DNA from: a virus
Virus record (IMG/VR): IMGVR_UViG_3300042484_001031
Coordinates: 62,001 to 126,000 of that record
Direction: 5' to 3' (one strand)
DNA: 64,000 nt
Shown here one piece after another: positions 9,186-19,003 of this stretch (positions are counted from its first letter, which is position 1; the number at the start of each line of letters is the position of its first letter). Made by a program: the position numbers and the translations under genes. Under the pieces are notes generated by a model. That model was given only the letters and a program-made list of their open reading frames with translations, made no database searches and was not told where the DNA came from.

Positions 9186-11213
9186 TTACTTTGCATATTG
9201 TATAATCATCAGATTATATTTGGTTAAATTAGTAGAATCCGGAGTCACTACCAATTGTATCGTATCAGGCGATCCTGCCTGATAATTCACTGAAAAACTT
9301 CCCACACCACCATTGATGTAGAGTCCTGAATACTCATTAAATACCACCTCAGTTCCTAGAACTGCGGCAGCTATTTTTGCTGTTTGTCTGGTGTTACCTG
9401 CTACATCTGTGGAAATAATAGTAAAATCTATAGCTGATAAGTTGGCCAATGATGTTGACCACAATAATTGATTAGGTGTCGTAGCGGCTGTAGTAGCAAA
9501 ATAAACAGTTGATTGATAAAATTCATTATCTCCTACACCCATTCTGAACGTATTTGCTATAACATTATTGGCAATAGACGTATTGCCCAAATTAGCATTA
9601 GCTGATGTAATATTACCAGATGCATTAAGCGTTACTGTAGATATTAAATTAGCCCCGGTAATATCACCGCTAGGGCCAGTGGTAGATAAATTACCAAATA
9701 TGCCATTATTACCGGTAATATTACCTGTAGCATTAAATGTAGTAACATTTGCTGTACCAACTACAGTTAGTAAACTTGTAGTTTTATCAAATGTAAAGTT
9801 AGCACTTCCACCAAATTCATTAATGTCGTTGAATTGAATCTGTGTATTGCTACCGCCGGGCGTGCCACCAAAATCCCAAGCTGAACCATTTGCGTATAGT
9901 AAATTATTAGTACGTACATTACCCACAGTTGCAGTATTAATTACAGATAAATTGCTTGATACATCTACAAAATTAGCGGTTGCTAAGTTACCTAAATTAG
10001 CATTATTAAACTGCGAATTACCTACAACAGTTAATAAATTAGTTGTTTGGTTAAATGTAAAGTTGGCACTAGCACCAAAGTTAGTATTGCCGTCATTAAA
10101 TTGAATCTGCGTATTAGATCCTGCAGCCTCTTGTAAATCCCAAGGTTGACCATTTGCATATAATATATTGTTAGTACGTAAATTACCTACATTTGCTGTA
10201 TCAGCTACAAAAAGATTACCTGATATATTTCCAGAATTTGCAGTAACTGTGTTAGATGATACATTAGACGTAATATTAGTAGCAGTTAAATTACCTGTAA
10301 CAGTTAAATAACCAGATACGTTTGTTCCGGTACCTGTAACAACTAGTGTTGTATTGCCGGTAGCAGTAATATTAACATTACCATTAGCAATTGGAATGTT
10401 TACGTTACTATTACCGTTTGCTACCCCTGAACTATTTAAGTTTGCTAAATATCCACCGTCACCAATAAAGAAAGCACCAGTGTTGGCAACAATATTTCCA
10501 CTAGCTGTTAGTGAGGTTGTTACGTGTATATTTCCAGAACCATTTGGAGTAAGAAATATATTACTGTTAGCAGTAATAGTACTGATAGTAGTATCAGTAA
10601 AGTTTAGATTACCAATATTAGTATTACCACTGATATTACCACTGGGTTGATTAGTTACACCAATCAAGCCTACATACTGATAACCTACAACATAAACACT
10701 TTTACCTGTAATAGGGCTGGCAATCTGAGTTGGTACATTTGCACCGTTGAAGTTTAATACACCAGATTGATAATCAAAGAACCATGTATCATCTCTTCCA
10801 GAACCAGCTTGGAATAATTTAGTACCTGATGTTTGTGGATTAGTTACACCAGTGTTGGCTACATATACTTGTACAAGATAGTTGTCGCCAAATTGAGTTG
10901 GTACCCAATTAATTTCGTTTGTCTTCCACGTTTGATTGTCAGGGGCGGTTAAGTCTTCAGTACATTCTACGCTAGGGCTAAAACTCCCTACACCATCTTT
11001 ATAAACTTTAATAATACTAGTTGTTGTGGCAGGCGGATTTCCTGTAATCTGGTCACTCTCCATCCAAACAAGATCGCCACGATATAGTAATGGGCTAGGG
11101 ATACTTTCATTGAAAGCTTCTTTAACTGTTGCTTCTGCAGTTTTGGTTACAGCGTAACCAACTTTTTTCCACAGATAGTCAATCTTTTGTGATTCGTTAA
11201 ACGTTGCGGCCAT
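9186..11213 (-). CDS. Tail-fibre/virion structural protein with distinct 'NESQKIDYLWKKVGY' anchor
   Basis: 675 residues. Unlike its neighbours it begins MAATFNESQKIDYLWKKVGY and has a ~190-residue non-repetitive head (RGDLVWMESDQITGNP, then DTWFFDYQSGVLNFNG and GKSVYVVGYQYVG). From memory, similar N-termini occur in structural proteins of T4-like cyanophages. After this come the usual shaft repeats (SNTQIQFNDGNTNFG, NNANLGNLATANFV) and a C-terminal domain of ~110 residues (ARTAKI-like strand pattern, YINGGVGSFSVNYQAG). The start codon overlaps the stop of the preceding gene by one base (TAATG), so translation is probably coupled. Possibly a collar- or baseplate-proximal fibre part; the exact position in the virion is not visible. 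Confidence 0.75.
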   Translation of the reverse strand: MAATFNESQKIDYLWKKVGYAVTKTAEATVKEAFNESIPSPLLYRGDLVWMESDQITGNPPATTTSIIKVYKDGVGSFSPSVECTEDLTAPDNQTWKTNEINWVPTQFGDNYLVQVYVANTGVTNPQTSGTKLFQAGSGRDDTWFFDYQSGVLNFNGANVPTQIASPITGKSVYVVGYQYVGLIGVTNQPSGNISGNTNIGNLNFTDTTISTITANSNIFLTPNGSGNIHVTTSLTASGNIVANTGAFFIGDGGYLANLNSSGVANGNSNVNIPIANGNVNITATGNTTLVVTGTGTNVSGYLTVTGNLTATNITSNVSSNTVTANSGNISGNLFVADTANVGNLRTNNILYANGQPWDLQEAAGSNTQIQFNDGNTNFGASANFTFNQTTNLLTVVGNSQFNNANLGNLATANFVDVSSNLSVINTATVGNVRTNNLLYANGSAWDFGGTPGGSNTQIQFNDINEFGGSANFTFDKTTSLLTVVGTANVTTFNATGNITGNNGIFGNLSTTGPSGDITGANLISTVTLNASGNITSANANLGNTSIANNVIANTFRMGVGDNEFYQSTVYFATTAATTPNQLLWSTSLANLSAIDFTIISTDVAGNTRQTAKIAAAVLGTEVVFNEYSGLYINGGVGSFSVNYQAGSPDTIQLVVTPDSTNLTKYNLMIIQYAK

Positions 11214-14200
11214 TACGTTGCTACTCCTATCTGTAAATCAGTTATAGTTTGACCGGCTGCCAACGCAATTCTAATTAAAATATTATTACCAAAACTATTA
11301 GCTTGATTCTGTGACCCAAGCGTCATAGTATATCTTACATTTGTTATCTGTGTATTCAATGGTATAACATCTGATCCAGTTAACGCACATCCGTTAGTAC
11401 CAGCTGGGTTTCCACCTGTAGCACTATTACCCGGTACTCCCGCACCGTTATATTGTTCATATCCAGTTAACCATCCGTTAATAGTACTAGTGGGTCCTGG
11501 GAATCCCGGAGTAGGTGATGCGAATCCACCCTTGTCAATTGTTGTGCCAGGTGCCGCTACCCATAAGCCTGATATACCAGTTGACCCTGTAGTTAATATA
11601 ATATCAAAATTAGCTAAACTAGTTCTTACAAATGCAAAAGTAAAATACTGTAACCCTGATCGTCCTGTAGCTAAGTCAGGTCCAATTGGTAAATACCCAG
11701 TAGATAAATCTACAGCATAATGTTTTAACACACCGTATCTAACAACTGCTTCTGGTGTACCTGCAATAGTTTGAGCACCTGACCATACATTGCTAGTATA
11801 ATAATTTGTATTATTACTAAAGACTGGTGTATTACCTGCTGTACTCATTACTATACGAATAGCAGGTTGTGTATTACTTGCTACATTAGCAGGTATATTT
11901 GCTTCATTAAATCCAGAGTTGGCGCCAGCATACATTTGTATTTTAGTAGGCAGTTGAATTGTTGTGCTAGTACCAACAACGTTGAATATATTTGCCGCTA
12001 ATGTTGATACTCCGTTAACTGCACCGTTAACTAATACGTTGAGATTACCCATTGAATAGTTAGTTGATATACCTATGTTAGCTTTAACATTTGATCCAGT
12101 CAACATAGAGTTAGCACTATTATCAATCTGTGCTAATGTTTTAGTTTGTGTAGATATAACTGATCCAGAACCTTCATATGATGTACCAGATGCTACCGTG
12201 AATGGGTCAGCACTACGGAATGTTTGTCCTGTAAAGTTTTGTAATTCTAAATTAGCGACTGTAATTGCAGGAGATCCAGTAGCACTATAATATGGAATAC
12301 CTGAAATGTATCTAAATGTTCCTGAAGTAGCAGTAACCATCGCTGTATTCGTAGTAACTAAGGTTGGTGCAGAATTTAAGTTGTCTTTTACCATTCCAAT
12401 AGTATTAGTATTACCTGTAGTTGAATGACGTAATTGGAAATCATTGTAACCATTACCTAAACTAGCTAGTGTATTGCTAATCGTAGCAGAGAATACTTTG
12501 TAGAATCCTGTAGGAACAGCGGTATTTGCTACATGTAAATCTCTGTCGGCTGATACTACTAATGAACTGTATGTTCCAACAGCATTTCCACTAGTACTGA
12601 ATGAAGTGTTGCCGGCTTCTGCATTATTTACATAGGCAGTTAATGTACCGGTAAGTGCTGTATTTGCATTTGTTACTTGTGTGCTGGTTGATACTGGTGT
12701 AGTTGTAGCTATACGGGTAACTGCTGTACCATTAGCTAATATATTTCCGCCAGTATTATCAGCCGCTCCTGCCGCTAATAATGGGCTAGTACCTTGACTA
12801 GCTGTAGCGATAGTAACATTAGTGAAACTACTTAGATTAGAAGGAGCTGTTGGATTAGCTAAAATAGTAATATAATTTGTTTTTGTATTTGTATTACTTT
12901 GTAACGTGGTGCCTGGAGTACCGTTTGCTTGTAATGCAACTGTTTTACCACCAATAGTAGGTGATCCATAATCGTTAAGATATGAGTGTGTAATATTAGC
13001 ACGACTTGTTACACCACTGTTACTTGTAGTGTCACCCCATGACCAATTAAACACATTACCAGTAAAGTTAACGTTAGGTGATGTATCATTACTGAAGTTA
13101 AACAAGCTTCTATCACGACCTAAATAGTCAGTAAACAAGTAACCAACTTGAGCATTAGAAGTATATCCTGTAGCGTCAGTTTGAGTATTAGCGGTTCCTG
13201 TAAAGTTAGCTCTAACTTCTGGTTCAACTGTAATTGTAATATTACTAGATATGAACGGGCTAGTACTAAATCCTGTATACAATGAAAGATTTGCTACATA
13301 ACTTACTGTGGTAGCCGCATTCTGTTGTACTGAACTTAACGCAAATGCATGAGTAATATTAGCCGCTCCTGGGTTACCAGCAAGTCCAGTTTGAATATTA
13401 ATGTTACTATTAGCTGTACCATCTCCCCAACGGAAGTTATATAATTGTTGTGCACCAAAACTAGCAGTATTACCTGGACTGCCAGGAGTATCATTTCTGA
13501 AACTAATTACACCACCTGAGGTAGCAAGATAGTTAATAGTTGAAGTAGAATTAGCTGTAAATGCCGGGCTTTGCGGAGAATATACTTTAACATTAGTATT
13601 CGCTGTTGTAACACTATACGGAGGCGCATTACCTGCTGTCTGGTTTGTACCAGTTAAATTAATTCCATATATAGAATCAACATTGGCAGAATTAATGTAT
13701 TGATGAGAATCAGTTGTCCATGAATTACCAGGATTAACAGCAGTATTGCCATCACCATAATTAATTGTAAATGATGTAGCATACAAACTTGTATTAGTTA
13801 ATGTAACATTACTACCAGTATCTAAACTAGTTGGACTAGCTGTAAATGATGGTATTGGTAATGGTGTGAACAGTGTTATGAAATTAGTATTAATTGAAGT
13901 AGCGGTTGAGCCTTTTGCTCCATTGGCTGCATTACCTCCATATGTACCATTTACATTGAATGCTGTAAATGTAACTGTAAATTGTCCACCTAATACATTA
14001 CTATATGTTTTTGTAGGATTACGTAAAGTGCTAGTTGTGCCGTCACCAAAATTCCAAAGATAATTAGTAGGATTGCCAATATAGTTTCCAGTAAATGCCA
14101 CTGATAACGGACTAGGCCCTGATGTTACATTAGCACCAATGTATATATTACCTACAAAAGTATTTCCAGCAATATTTAAACTAACCTGATTCAAATCATC

Positions 14201-17200
14201 TAATCCATCAGTAACATATGTACTAGTAGTCCATCCGTTATACGCAACATTAGTTGTTAAGTCACTATCAGATGGTGTACCTAATGGAATAAGATTACCT
14301 GTAACTCCGGCTATGCTACCACCGCTAATCCAAGACAGGTTACCGGTGCCGTCAGTACCTAATACGTATCCAGTAACTCCTCCAGTAATATGTACATTAG
14401 TAACATTACCCAATGCTACATTAGCTGTGTTTGCAAAATTTATATTACCAGTAGATGTTAAACCAGTTAGATTGCCCACGCTTGTTAAATTACTAGTAGT
14501 AATATTTGAATTTAATGTTGTGCCTGATAAGTTAGCGGCATTAGCAGTAATTGCTACATTACTTGCGGCAGTTAACTGACCTTGTGGATTAACCGTAAAT
14601 GTAGCAACAGCATCGCCGTCACCATATGAACCAGCCGTTACTGCTGTATTAGATATACTAAATTCAGTACCATTTAATGTTAAACCAGTGCCTGCTGTGT
14701 ATGAACCTGCACCAGAGAACTGAACAAATATAATTGGTGTTGTGCCCATTGTAACTGGTGAGTTTGTTGTACAGACCCAACCAGTATCAGCTAATGTTGT
14801 ACCATGCTCAACAAAAGTAAATGCTCCTGGAATTTCACCACTCGGTGAACCGTTGTCAAAATCAGTAGTTCTAGTTAATACAAAAACTGAACTAGCACTT
14901 CCTGGATCAGTAACTAGATAGATACCGTTATAAGGATCATTTGCCCCTGTTTCATTTTTAATTAATACACGACTGTTAATACTTGGATAACCACTATCAA
15001 GTGTTAATTCTCCATTACTAGTTGCAGTAATAGTTGCCCCGACACCGCTTGCTCCGTTATTATATGTATATGCTGGAAGTGCTGTTGTACTAGCATAGGT
15101 TACAGATGCCTTAGGATCTAGGCCTTGTGCAACTAAATCAACATATTGTTTTGTTGCGGCATCTTGATTATTTACAGGTTCAGCAAGACTTGTAATGTTC
15201 CTGTTGTTCATGTTTACATTGGCGCCAAAACTACCTGCACCAGTAGCAATTAAATTAGTTGTTCCTAAATTAGCAACATTAGCATTACCAGTAAAGGTAG
15301 CTGTATTACCCGTTAAATCAAACGCAAAATTAGCATAGTTTGCTTTTACTAAGTTACCTAAATTAGCATTTGCTGAAGTTAAATTGCCACTAAAATTAGC
15401 AATATTACCATTGACTTCATATGCAACGTTTACATAATTAGCTATTGCCAAGTTACCTAGATTAGCATTTAATGAAGTTAAATTACCAATAAAGGTAGCA
15501 GTATTGCCTTCAAGGTGATAAGAGACATTTACATAATTTGCTGTTGCTAGATTACCTAAATTAGCGTTACCTGAGGTAAGATTAGCAGTAATATTTGCAT
15601 TACCGTTTACTAGTATTCCAGTAGATGAAATAACAACTACATTACTAACAGTGTCTGAACTTATATTAATATTTGCATTTGCATCTACTATAATGCTACT
15701 ACTACCATTTACGATACTAGCTGTATTAGAATTACCTGTACCTATTACAGTAAACGTACCACCTAATGGGTTTGTTAATGTAATTCCGTTTGACCCTGAC
15801 GTAATAGTAGATCCGTTTAGGTCAATTGTATTACCTGATATATATAAATCATTCCAACGTTGTGTTGGACTACCTAAATTGTATGTTAGATTAGAACTTG
15901 GTACTAAATTTCCAGCAACAGTTAAATTAGATTCTGTTACAGTTAATGTTGTGCTACCATTAGCAGTAAGAGTTATATTACCGTTTACTAACGGAATTTC
16001 TACATAACTATTACCATTGGCAAATCTACCTATAAAATTACTAGCAGTTACATTGCCAGTTGCAGTAATATTTCCGCCAATTATAACAACATTAGATACT
16101 AGATTACCTATAGTTAAATCTGTTAAATTACCTACGCTAGTAATGTTTGATTGATTACTTGCGGTAACATAACCAGAGAAAGATGAATAGTTTGCATTTG
16201 CTACATCTCCGGTAACATTAGCACCTTGGATATTACTTAAATTGTTTCCTGATCCAATAAAGAAATTTGCAGTTACTGCATTACCTAAATTAGCATTTAA
16301 CGAAATTAAATTACCACTGAAGTTAGCTATATTACCATTTAGATCATATACAACATTTACATAATTAGCGGTAGCTAAATTACCTAAATTAGCATTATTA
16401 AATTGTGTATTTCCTAATACTGTTAATAAATTAGTAGTATTATTGAATGTTAGATTAGCACTGGCACCAAATTCACTATTATCATTAAATTGAAGTTGTG
16501 TGTTATTTCCGGCTGGGTTTCCACCTAAATCCCAAGGACTACCATTTGAATATAATAAATTATCTGTACGTAAATTACCTACGTTTGCTGTATCAGTTAC
16601 AAACAAATTGCTTGAAACGTTTACAAAGTTTGCTGTTAGTAGATTACCTAAATTAGCATTACCCGAAGTGATATTACCATCAACTGTTAAACTTGTTAAG
16701 TTGCCAACACTTGTAATATTAGGTTGAGCATTTGTATATACTGTACCTGCAACTAATGCATTGGCTGCTTGACCGGTAACATTGGCTCCATTAATTGATG
16801 ATAATCCAGAACCGTTTCCTGTAATATTAGTAACAGATAGTGTATTAGTATTGTAATCAAATGTAAAGTTTGCGCTAGCACTAAATGCGTTATTATTATT
16901 AAATTGAACTTGTGTATTACTACCAGCCGCATTAGTTGTGAATACGTAGGGTGTACCATTTGCATATAAAATACTATCTGTTTTAAGAGTACCTGTAGTA
17001 GTATTACCCTGAACGGTTATTCCCTCAGTAGTGATAATAGCTACATTAGATGTGCCATTTACACTGGCTGTAATATTACCACCAACTGTTGCAATATCTA
17101 CATTACTATTACCATTACTAATGGCTGATCCGGTACCAGGAGGTGACCATTGAATTACGCCATTACCGTCTGTAGTTAATAAATATCCAGAACTACCACC

Positions 17201-17545
17201 TGTAATTGTTATGTTAGATACTGGTCCTAAATTACTTAACCTAGTAACGTTTATGCTTGGAACTGTAAGTAGATTAGTTGCAGCCTCAAATGTTAAATTT
17301 GCACTACCGTCAAACTGTCCATTACTATTATATTGTAAGCTATTATTAGGACCAAATGGGTTTCCACCTGCATTAAAAGGTCTTCCATTGGCATAATAAT
17401 AATTAGCGGCATATACACTATGTACAGCCACGTTACCATTGGCATTTAATACGTTAGTAATTATATTGCCATTGGCATCAATTACTGGTACAGGTGGTAT
17501 ACCTACTGAGTATCCACCGAACGAATTAAAGTTATCTACTGCCAT
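11213..17545 (-). CDS. Giant tail-fibre protein with PKD-like domains
   Basis: 2110 residues, the largest fibre here. The start ATG at 17545 is preceded by CAGGATACTAG, and the N-terminus MAVDNFNSFGGYSVG is the FNS-GGFSVG anchor. Residues ~20-790 are shaft repeats. A YVDLVAQGLDPKASV domain starts near 793. From ~1115 to ~1600 the repeats stop and four PKD-like segments appear, each with a W-x-(F/W)GD or YGD core (YLWNFGDGTT, FTINYGDGNT, YNFRWGDGTA, FNWSWGDTTS). Residues ~1600-2110 are a non-repetitive beta-rich tail, ending in a domain with NGCALTGSDVIPLNTQITNV. PKD domains are Ig-like folds common in carbohydrate-binding surface proteins, so a role in glycan adhesion is plausible but inferred. 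It heads a transcript from the promoter at 17573-17580 and is coupled to the next gene by a one-base overlap. Confidence 0.8.
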   Translation of the reverse strand: MAVDNFNSFGGYSVGIPPVPVIDANGNIITNVLNANGNVAVHSVYAANYYYANGRPFNAGGNPFGPNNSLQYNSNGQFDGSANLTFEAATNLLTVPSINVTRLSNLGPVSNITITGGSSGYLLTTDGNGVIQWSPPGTGSAISNGNSNVDIATVGGNITASVNGTSNVAIITTEGITVQGNTTTGTLKTDSILYANGTPYVFTTNAAGSNTQVQFNNNNAFSASANFTFDYNTNTLSVTNITGNGSGLSSINGANVTGQAANALVAGTVYTNAQPNITSVGNLTSLTVDGNITSGNANLGNLLTANFVNVSSNLFVTDTANVGNLRTDNLLYSNGSPWDLGGNPAGNNTQLQFNDNSEFGASANLTFNNTTNLLTVLGNTQFNNANLGNLATANYVNVVYDLNGNIANFSGNLISLNANLGNAVTANFFIGSGNNLSNIQGANVTGDVANANYSSFSGYVTASNQSNITSVGNLTDLTIGNLVSNVVIIGGNITATGNVTASNFIGRFANGNSYVEIPLVNGNITLTANGSTTLTVTESNLTVAGNLVPSSNLTYNLGSPTQRWNDLYISGNTIDLNGSTITSGSNGITLTNPLGGTFTVIGTGNSNTASIVNGSSSIIVDANANINISSDTVSNVVVISSTGILVNGNANITANLTSGNANLGNLATANYVNVSYHLEGNTATFIGNLTSLNANLGNLAIANYVNVAYEVNGNIANFSGNLTSANANLGNLVKANYANFAFDLTGNTATFTGNANVANLGTTNLIATGAGSFGANVNMNNRNITSLAEPVNNQDAATKQYVDLVAQGLDPKASVTYASTTALPAYTYNNGASGVGATITATSNGELTLDSGYPSINSRVLIKNETGANDPYNGIYLVTDPGSASSVFVLTRTTDFDNGSPSGEIPGAFTFVEHGTTLADTGWVCTTNSPVTMGTTPIIFVQFSGAGSYTAGTGLTLNGTEFSISNTAVTAGSYGDGDAVATFTVNPQGQLTAASNVAITANAANLSGTTLNSNITTSNLTSVGNLTGLTSTGNINFANTANVALGNVTNVHITGGVTGYVLGTDGTGNLSWISGGSIAGVTGNLIPLGTPSDSDLTTNVAYNGWTTSTYVTDGLDDLNQVSLNIAGNTFVGNIYIGANVTSGPSPLSVAFTGNYIGNPTNYLWNFGDGTTSTLRNPTKTYSNVLGGQFTVTFTAFNVNGTYGGNAANGAKGSTATSINTNFITLFTPLPIPSFTASPTSLDTGSNVTLTNTSLYATSFTINYGDGNTAVNPGNSWTTDSHQYINSANVDSIYGINLTGTNQTAGNAPPYSVTTANTNVKVYSPQSPAFTANSTSTINYLATSGGVISFRNDTPGSPGNTASFGAQQLYNFRWGDGTANSNINIQTGLAGNPGAANITHAFALSSVQQNAATTVSYVANLSLYTGFSTSPFISSNITITVEPEVRANFTGTANTQTDATGYTSNAQVGYLFTDYLGRDRSLFNFSNDTSPNVNFTGNVFNWSWGDTTSNSGVTSRANITHSYLNDYGSPTIGGKTVALQANGTPGTTLQSNTNTKTNYITILANPTAPSNLSSFTNVTIATASQGTSPLLAAGAADNTGGNILANGTAVTRIATTTPVSTSTQVTNANTALTGTLTAYVNNAEAGNTSFSTSGNAVGTYSSLVVSADRDLHVANTAVPTGFYKVFSATISNTLASLGNGYNDFQLRHSTTGNTNTIGMVKDNLNSAPTLVTTNTAMVTATSGTFRYISGIPYYSATGSPAITVANLELQNFTGQTFRSADPFTVASGTSYEGSGSVISTQTKTLAQIDNSANSMLTGSNVKANIGISTNYSMGNLNVLVNGAVNGVSTLAANIFNVVGTSTTIQLPTKIQMYAGANSGFNEANIPANVASNTQPAIRIVMSTAGNTPVFSNNTNYYTSNVWSGAQTIAGTPEAVVRYGVLKHYAVDLSTGYLPIGPDLATGRSGLQYFTFAFVRTSLANFDIILTTGSTGISGLWVAAPGTTIDKGGFASPTPGFPGPTSTINGWLTGYEQYNGAGVPGNSATGGNPAGTNGCALTGSDVIPLNTQITNVRYTMTLGSQNQANSFGNNILIRIALAAGQTITDLQIGVAT

Positions 17546-17572
17546 CTAGTATCCTGAATAATAGTTATTATA

Positions 17573-17580
17573 TATTTATC
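17573..17580 (-). promoter_or_regulatory. Late promoter candidate (GATAAATA)
   Basis: GATAAATA followed by TATAATAAC on the minus strand, 28 bases upstream of the giant fibre gene start. Matches the late-promoter set. Confidence 0.6.
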
Positions 17581-17631
17581 TTTTCCTAGTCAGTAAAAAG
17601 CATGAAAAAAGCACCCTGGAGATCTTTTTCT

Positions 17632-17639
17632 CTAAATAC
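17632..17639 (+). promoter_or_regulatory. Late promoter candidate (CTAAATAC), only three bases from the start codon
   Basis: CTCTAAATACAATATG runs into the ATG at 17643. If used as a T4-type -10 box, transcription would start at or next to the start codon, leaving no room for a ribosome binding site. Confidence 0.4.
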
Positions 17640-17642
17640 AAT

Positions 17643-18008
17643 ATGTTAACAAGACAACCATCAAGACCACTATGTGAAAATTGTAAAGTAACATTGGCAA
17701 AGGCTAATGGTATAAGCAAACATGGCTTTAATAAATGGCACAAGTATTGTGTTGAATGTAGTAAAGCCGCATACAATCCAAAGCACGGTTATCTATTACA
17801 TAAGAAAAATAAATGTGAGAAGTGTGGTTTTATACCAGAAGATAAATGTCAACTTGATATTGTTTATAAAGATAACAATAAAAAGAATAAAGAAAAAAGT
17901 AACTTGAAAACACTATGTGCCAATTGTAATAGAGTGTACCAAAAAAAATTAAAAGAAAAACAAAAATCTATATTAGATATTACTGTTGACACTGACTATA
18001 CGTTATAG
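17643..18008 (+). CDS. HNH-like zinc-finger protein with substituted catalytic residues
   Basis: 121 residues, basic. Two Cys pairs form an N-terminal finger (C11-x2-C14 and C36-x2-C39). The second half has the layout of a phage HNH endonuclease: C58-x2-C61, QLDIVYKDNNKKN, SNLKTLCANCNR with C92-x2-C95. In functional relatives the middle reads about LD(V)DHIDGN and the end CANCHR. Here the first His is Tyr75 and the final His is Asn96, while the four Cys and Asn87 are kept. The fold is therefore probably intact but metal-dependent cleavage unlikely. The gene is the only plus-strand one in this part; it converges on the glycine-rich adhesin gene and overlaps its end by six bases. No ribosome binding site is present. 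Possible roles: a degraded mobile nuclease or a repurposed nucleic-acid-binding protein. Confidence 0.7.
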   Translation: MLTRQPSRPLCENCKVTLAKANGISKHGFNKWHKYCVECSKAAYNPKHGYLLHKKNKCEKCGFIPEDKCQLDIVYKDNNKKNKEKSNLKTLCANCNRVYQKKLKEKQKSILDITVDTDYTL

Positions 18009-18932
18009 ATTACCAGTGTCTGTTGATGGGAACGCTCTGCCCTCTCCCCATATAATTCGTACTGCACCCGGGCCGCCTCTTCCAGCATTAGTATTTTGGG
18101 CGCCACCTTGTCTGCCCCCGGCGCCACCTCCTCCGTAATAACCACCCATTTGATAAGTGGTCTCTGGGTAATTAGCGGCAGTGTAAGCAGGATTTTGACC
18201 TTGTCCATATGGATATCCAGCGCCTCCGCTAGATCCACCGGCGCCTGCAGCACGGCTACCGACTCCCCCTGCTCCATTAGATCCTTGACCATATATACCA
18301 ACACCACCGCCCGGCCCACCTGACAGGACACTGCCGCTAGCTCCACTAGCTCCTCCACCTCCACCTCCACCTGTACCGGCGGCGCCGTTAACGGCTGCAC
18401 CACTCAAACCCGTGCCTCCATTACCACCATTACCAGAATATCCACCGGCGCCACCGGCACCTGGAAAATAATTTGTGGTGCCACCACTTCCGCCATTACC
18501 GCCTCCGTCGCCAGTATAGCCACCACCACCTCCACCTCCGCCAAAATTTGGAGTTGCTCCTCCTCCACCAGCGCCTAAAACTAAACTAGAATTATTAAAC
18601 CAACTTGATTCGCCACCACCACCATTATAGTTTCCACCACTAAAGAACCCACCTCTTCCACCATTTCCAACTACAACAGTATAGCTTACACCCGGAGTTA
18701 CTGCAATATTGTTTTTCCAACCTAGACCGCCACCTCCACCACCCGGCGCCCAATCAACTGTAGTATTTGCTAACGCTCCGCCACCCCCGCCACCTACTGC
18801 TACTGCACAAACTGATGTTACATTAGGTGGACATACCCATGAATATGTCCCGACTGCAATAAATTCGGTCTGCGCAGGAGCTGTATATGTAACTGTTAAT
18901 CCAGCTGGTAAAGTTATACCACTAATTATCAT
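18003..18932 (-). CDS. Glycine-rich tail-fibre adhesin
   Basis: 309 residues. The first ~60 residues form a beta-rich head (VGTYSWVCPPNVTSVCAVAV), followed by long polyglycine tracts (residues ~50-260, repeated GGGGGG and GGAGG blocks). The C-terminus contains GAVRIIWGEGRAFPSTDTG, a motif I recall from glycine-rich fibre proteins of T4-like cyanophages. Polyglycine tracts of this kind form type-II helix bundles in known T4-like fibre-tip adhesins (gp38 type), which supports a receptor-binding role by analogy. The start ATG overlaps the stop of a 14-codon ORF (TAATG), so initiation is probably by reinitiation. Last gene of the propeller/adhesin transcript. Confidence 0.75.
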   Translation of the reverse strand: MIISGITLPAGLTVTYTAPAQTEFIAVGTYSWVCPPNVTSVCAVAVGGGGGGALANTTVDWAPGGGGGGLGWKNNIAVTPGVSYTVVVGNGGRGGFFSGGNYNGGGGESSWFNNSSLVLGAGGGGATPNFGGGGGGGGYTGDGGGNGGSGGTTNYFPGAGGAGGYSGNGGNGGTGLSGAAVNGAAGTGGGGGGGASGASGSVLSGGPGGGVGIYGQGSNGAGGVGSRAAGAGGSSGGAGYPYGQGQNPAYTAANYPETTYQMGGYYGGGGAGGRQGGAQNTNAGRGGPGAVRIIWGEGRAFPSTDTGNL

Positions 18933-18976
18933 TATAAGTTACCAGTATTAGTTGATACTTCAAATACTATTGGCAT
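18932..18976 (-). CDS. 14-residue ORF: leader peptide or remnant of a deleted fibre gene
   Basis: ATG at 18976 follows TTAAGGAATAACAATT, the same upstream sequence that precedes two of the propeller genes. The peptide is MPIVFEVSTNTGNL. Its first six residues match the N-termini of the propeller genes (MPIVFEG or MPIIFEG) and its last residues match the C-terminus of the glycine-rich adhesin (STDTGNL). Its stop codon overlaps the adhesin start (TAATG). It looks like the two ends of a fibre gene joined by an internal deletion, now perhaps serving as the initiation site that feeds the adhesin. Short length keeps confidence moderate. Confidence 0.5.
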   Translation of the reverse strand: MPIVFEVSTNTGNL

Positions 18977-19003
18977 AATTGTTATTCCTTAAAAAATTGT
19001 TGC

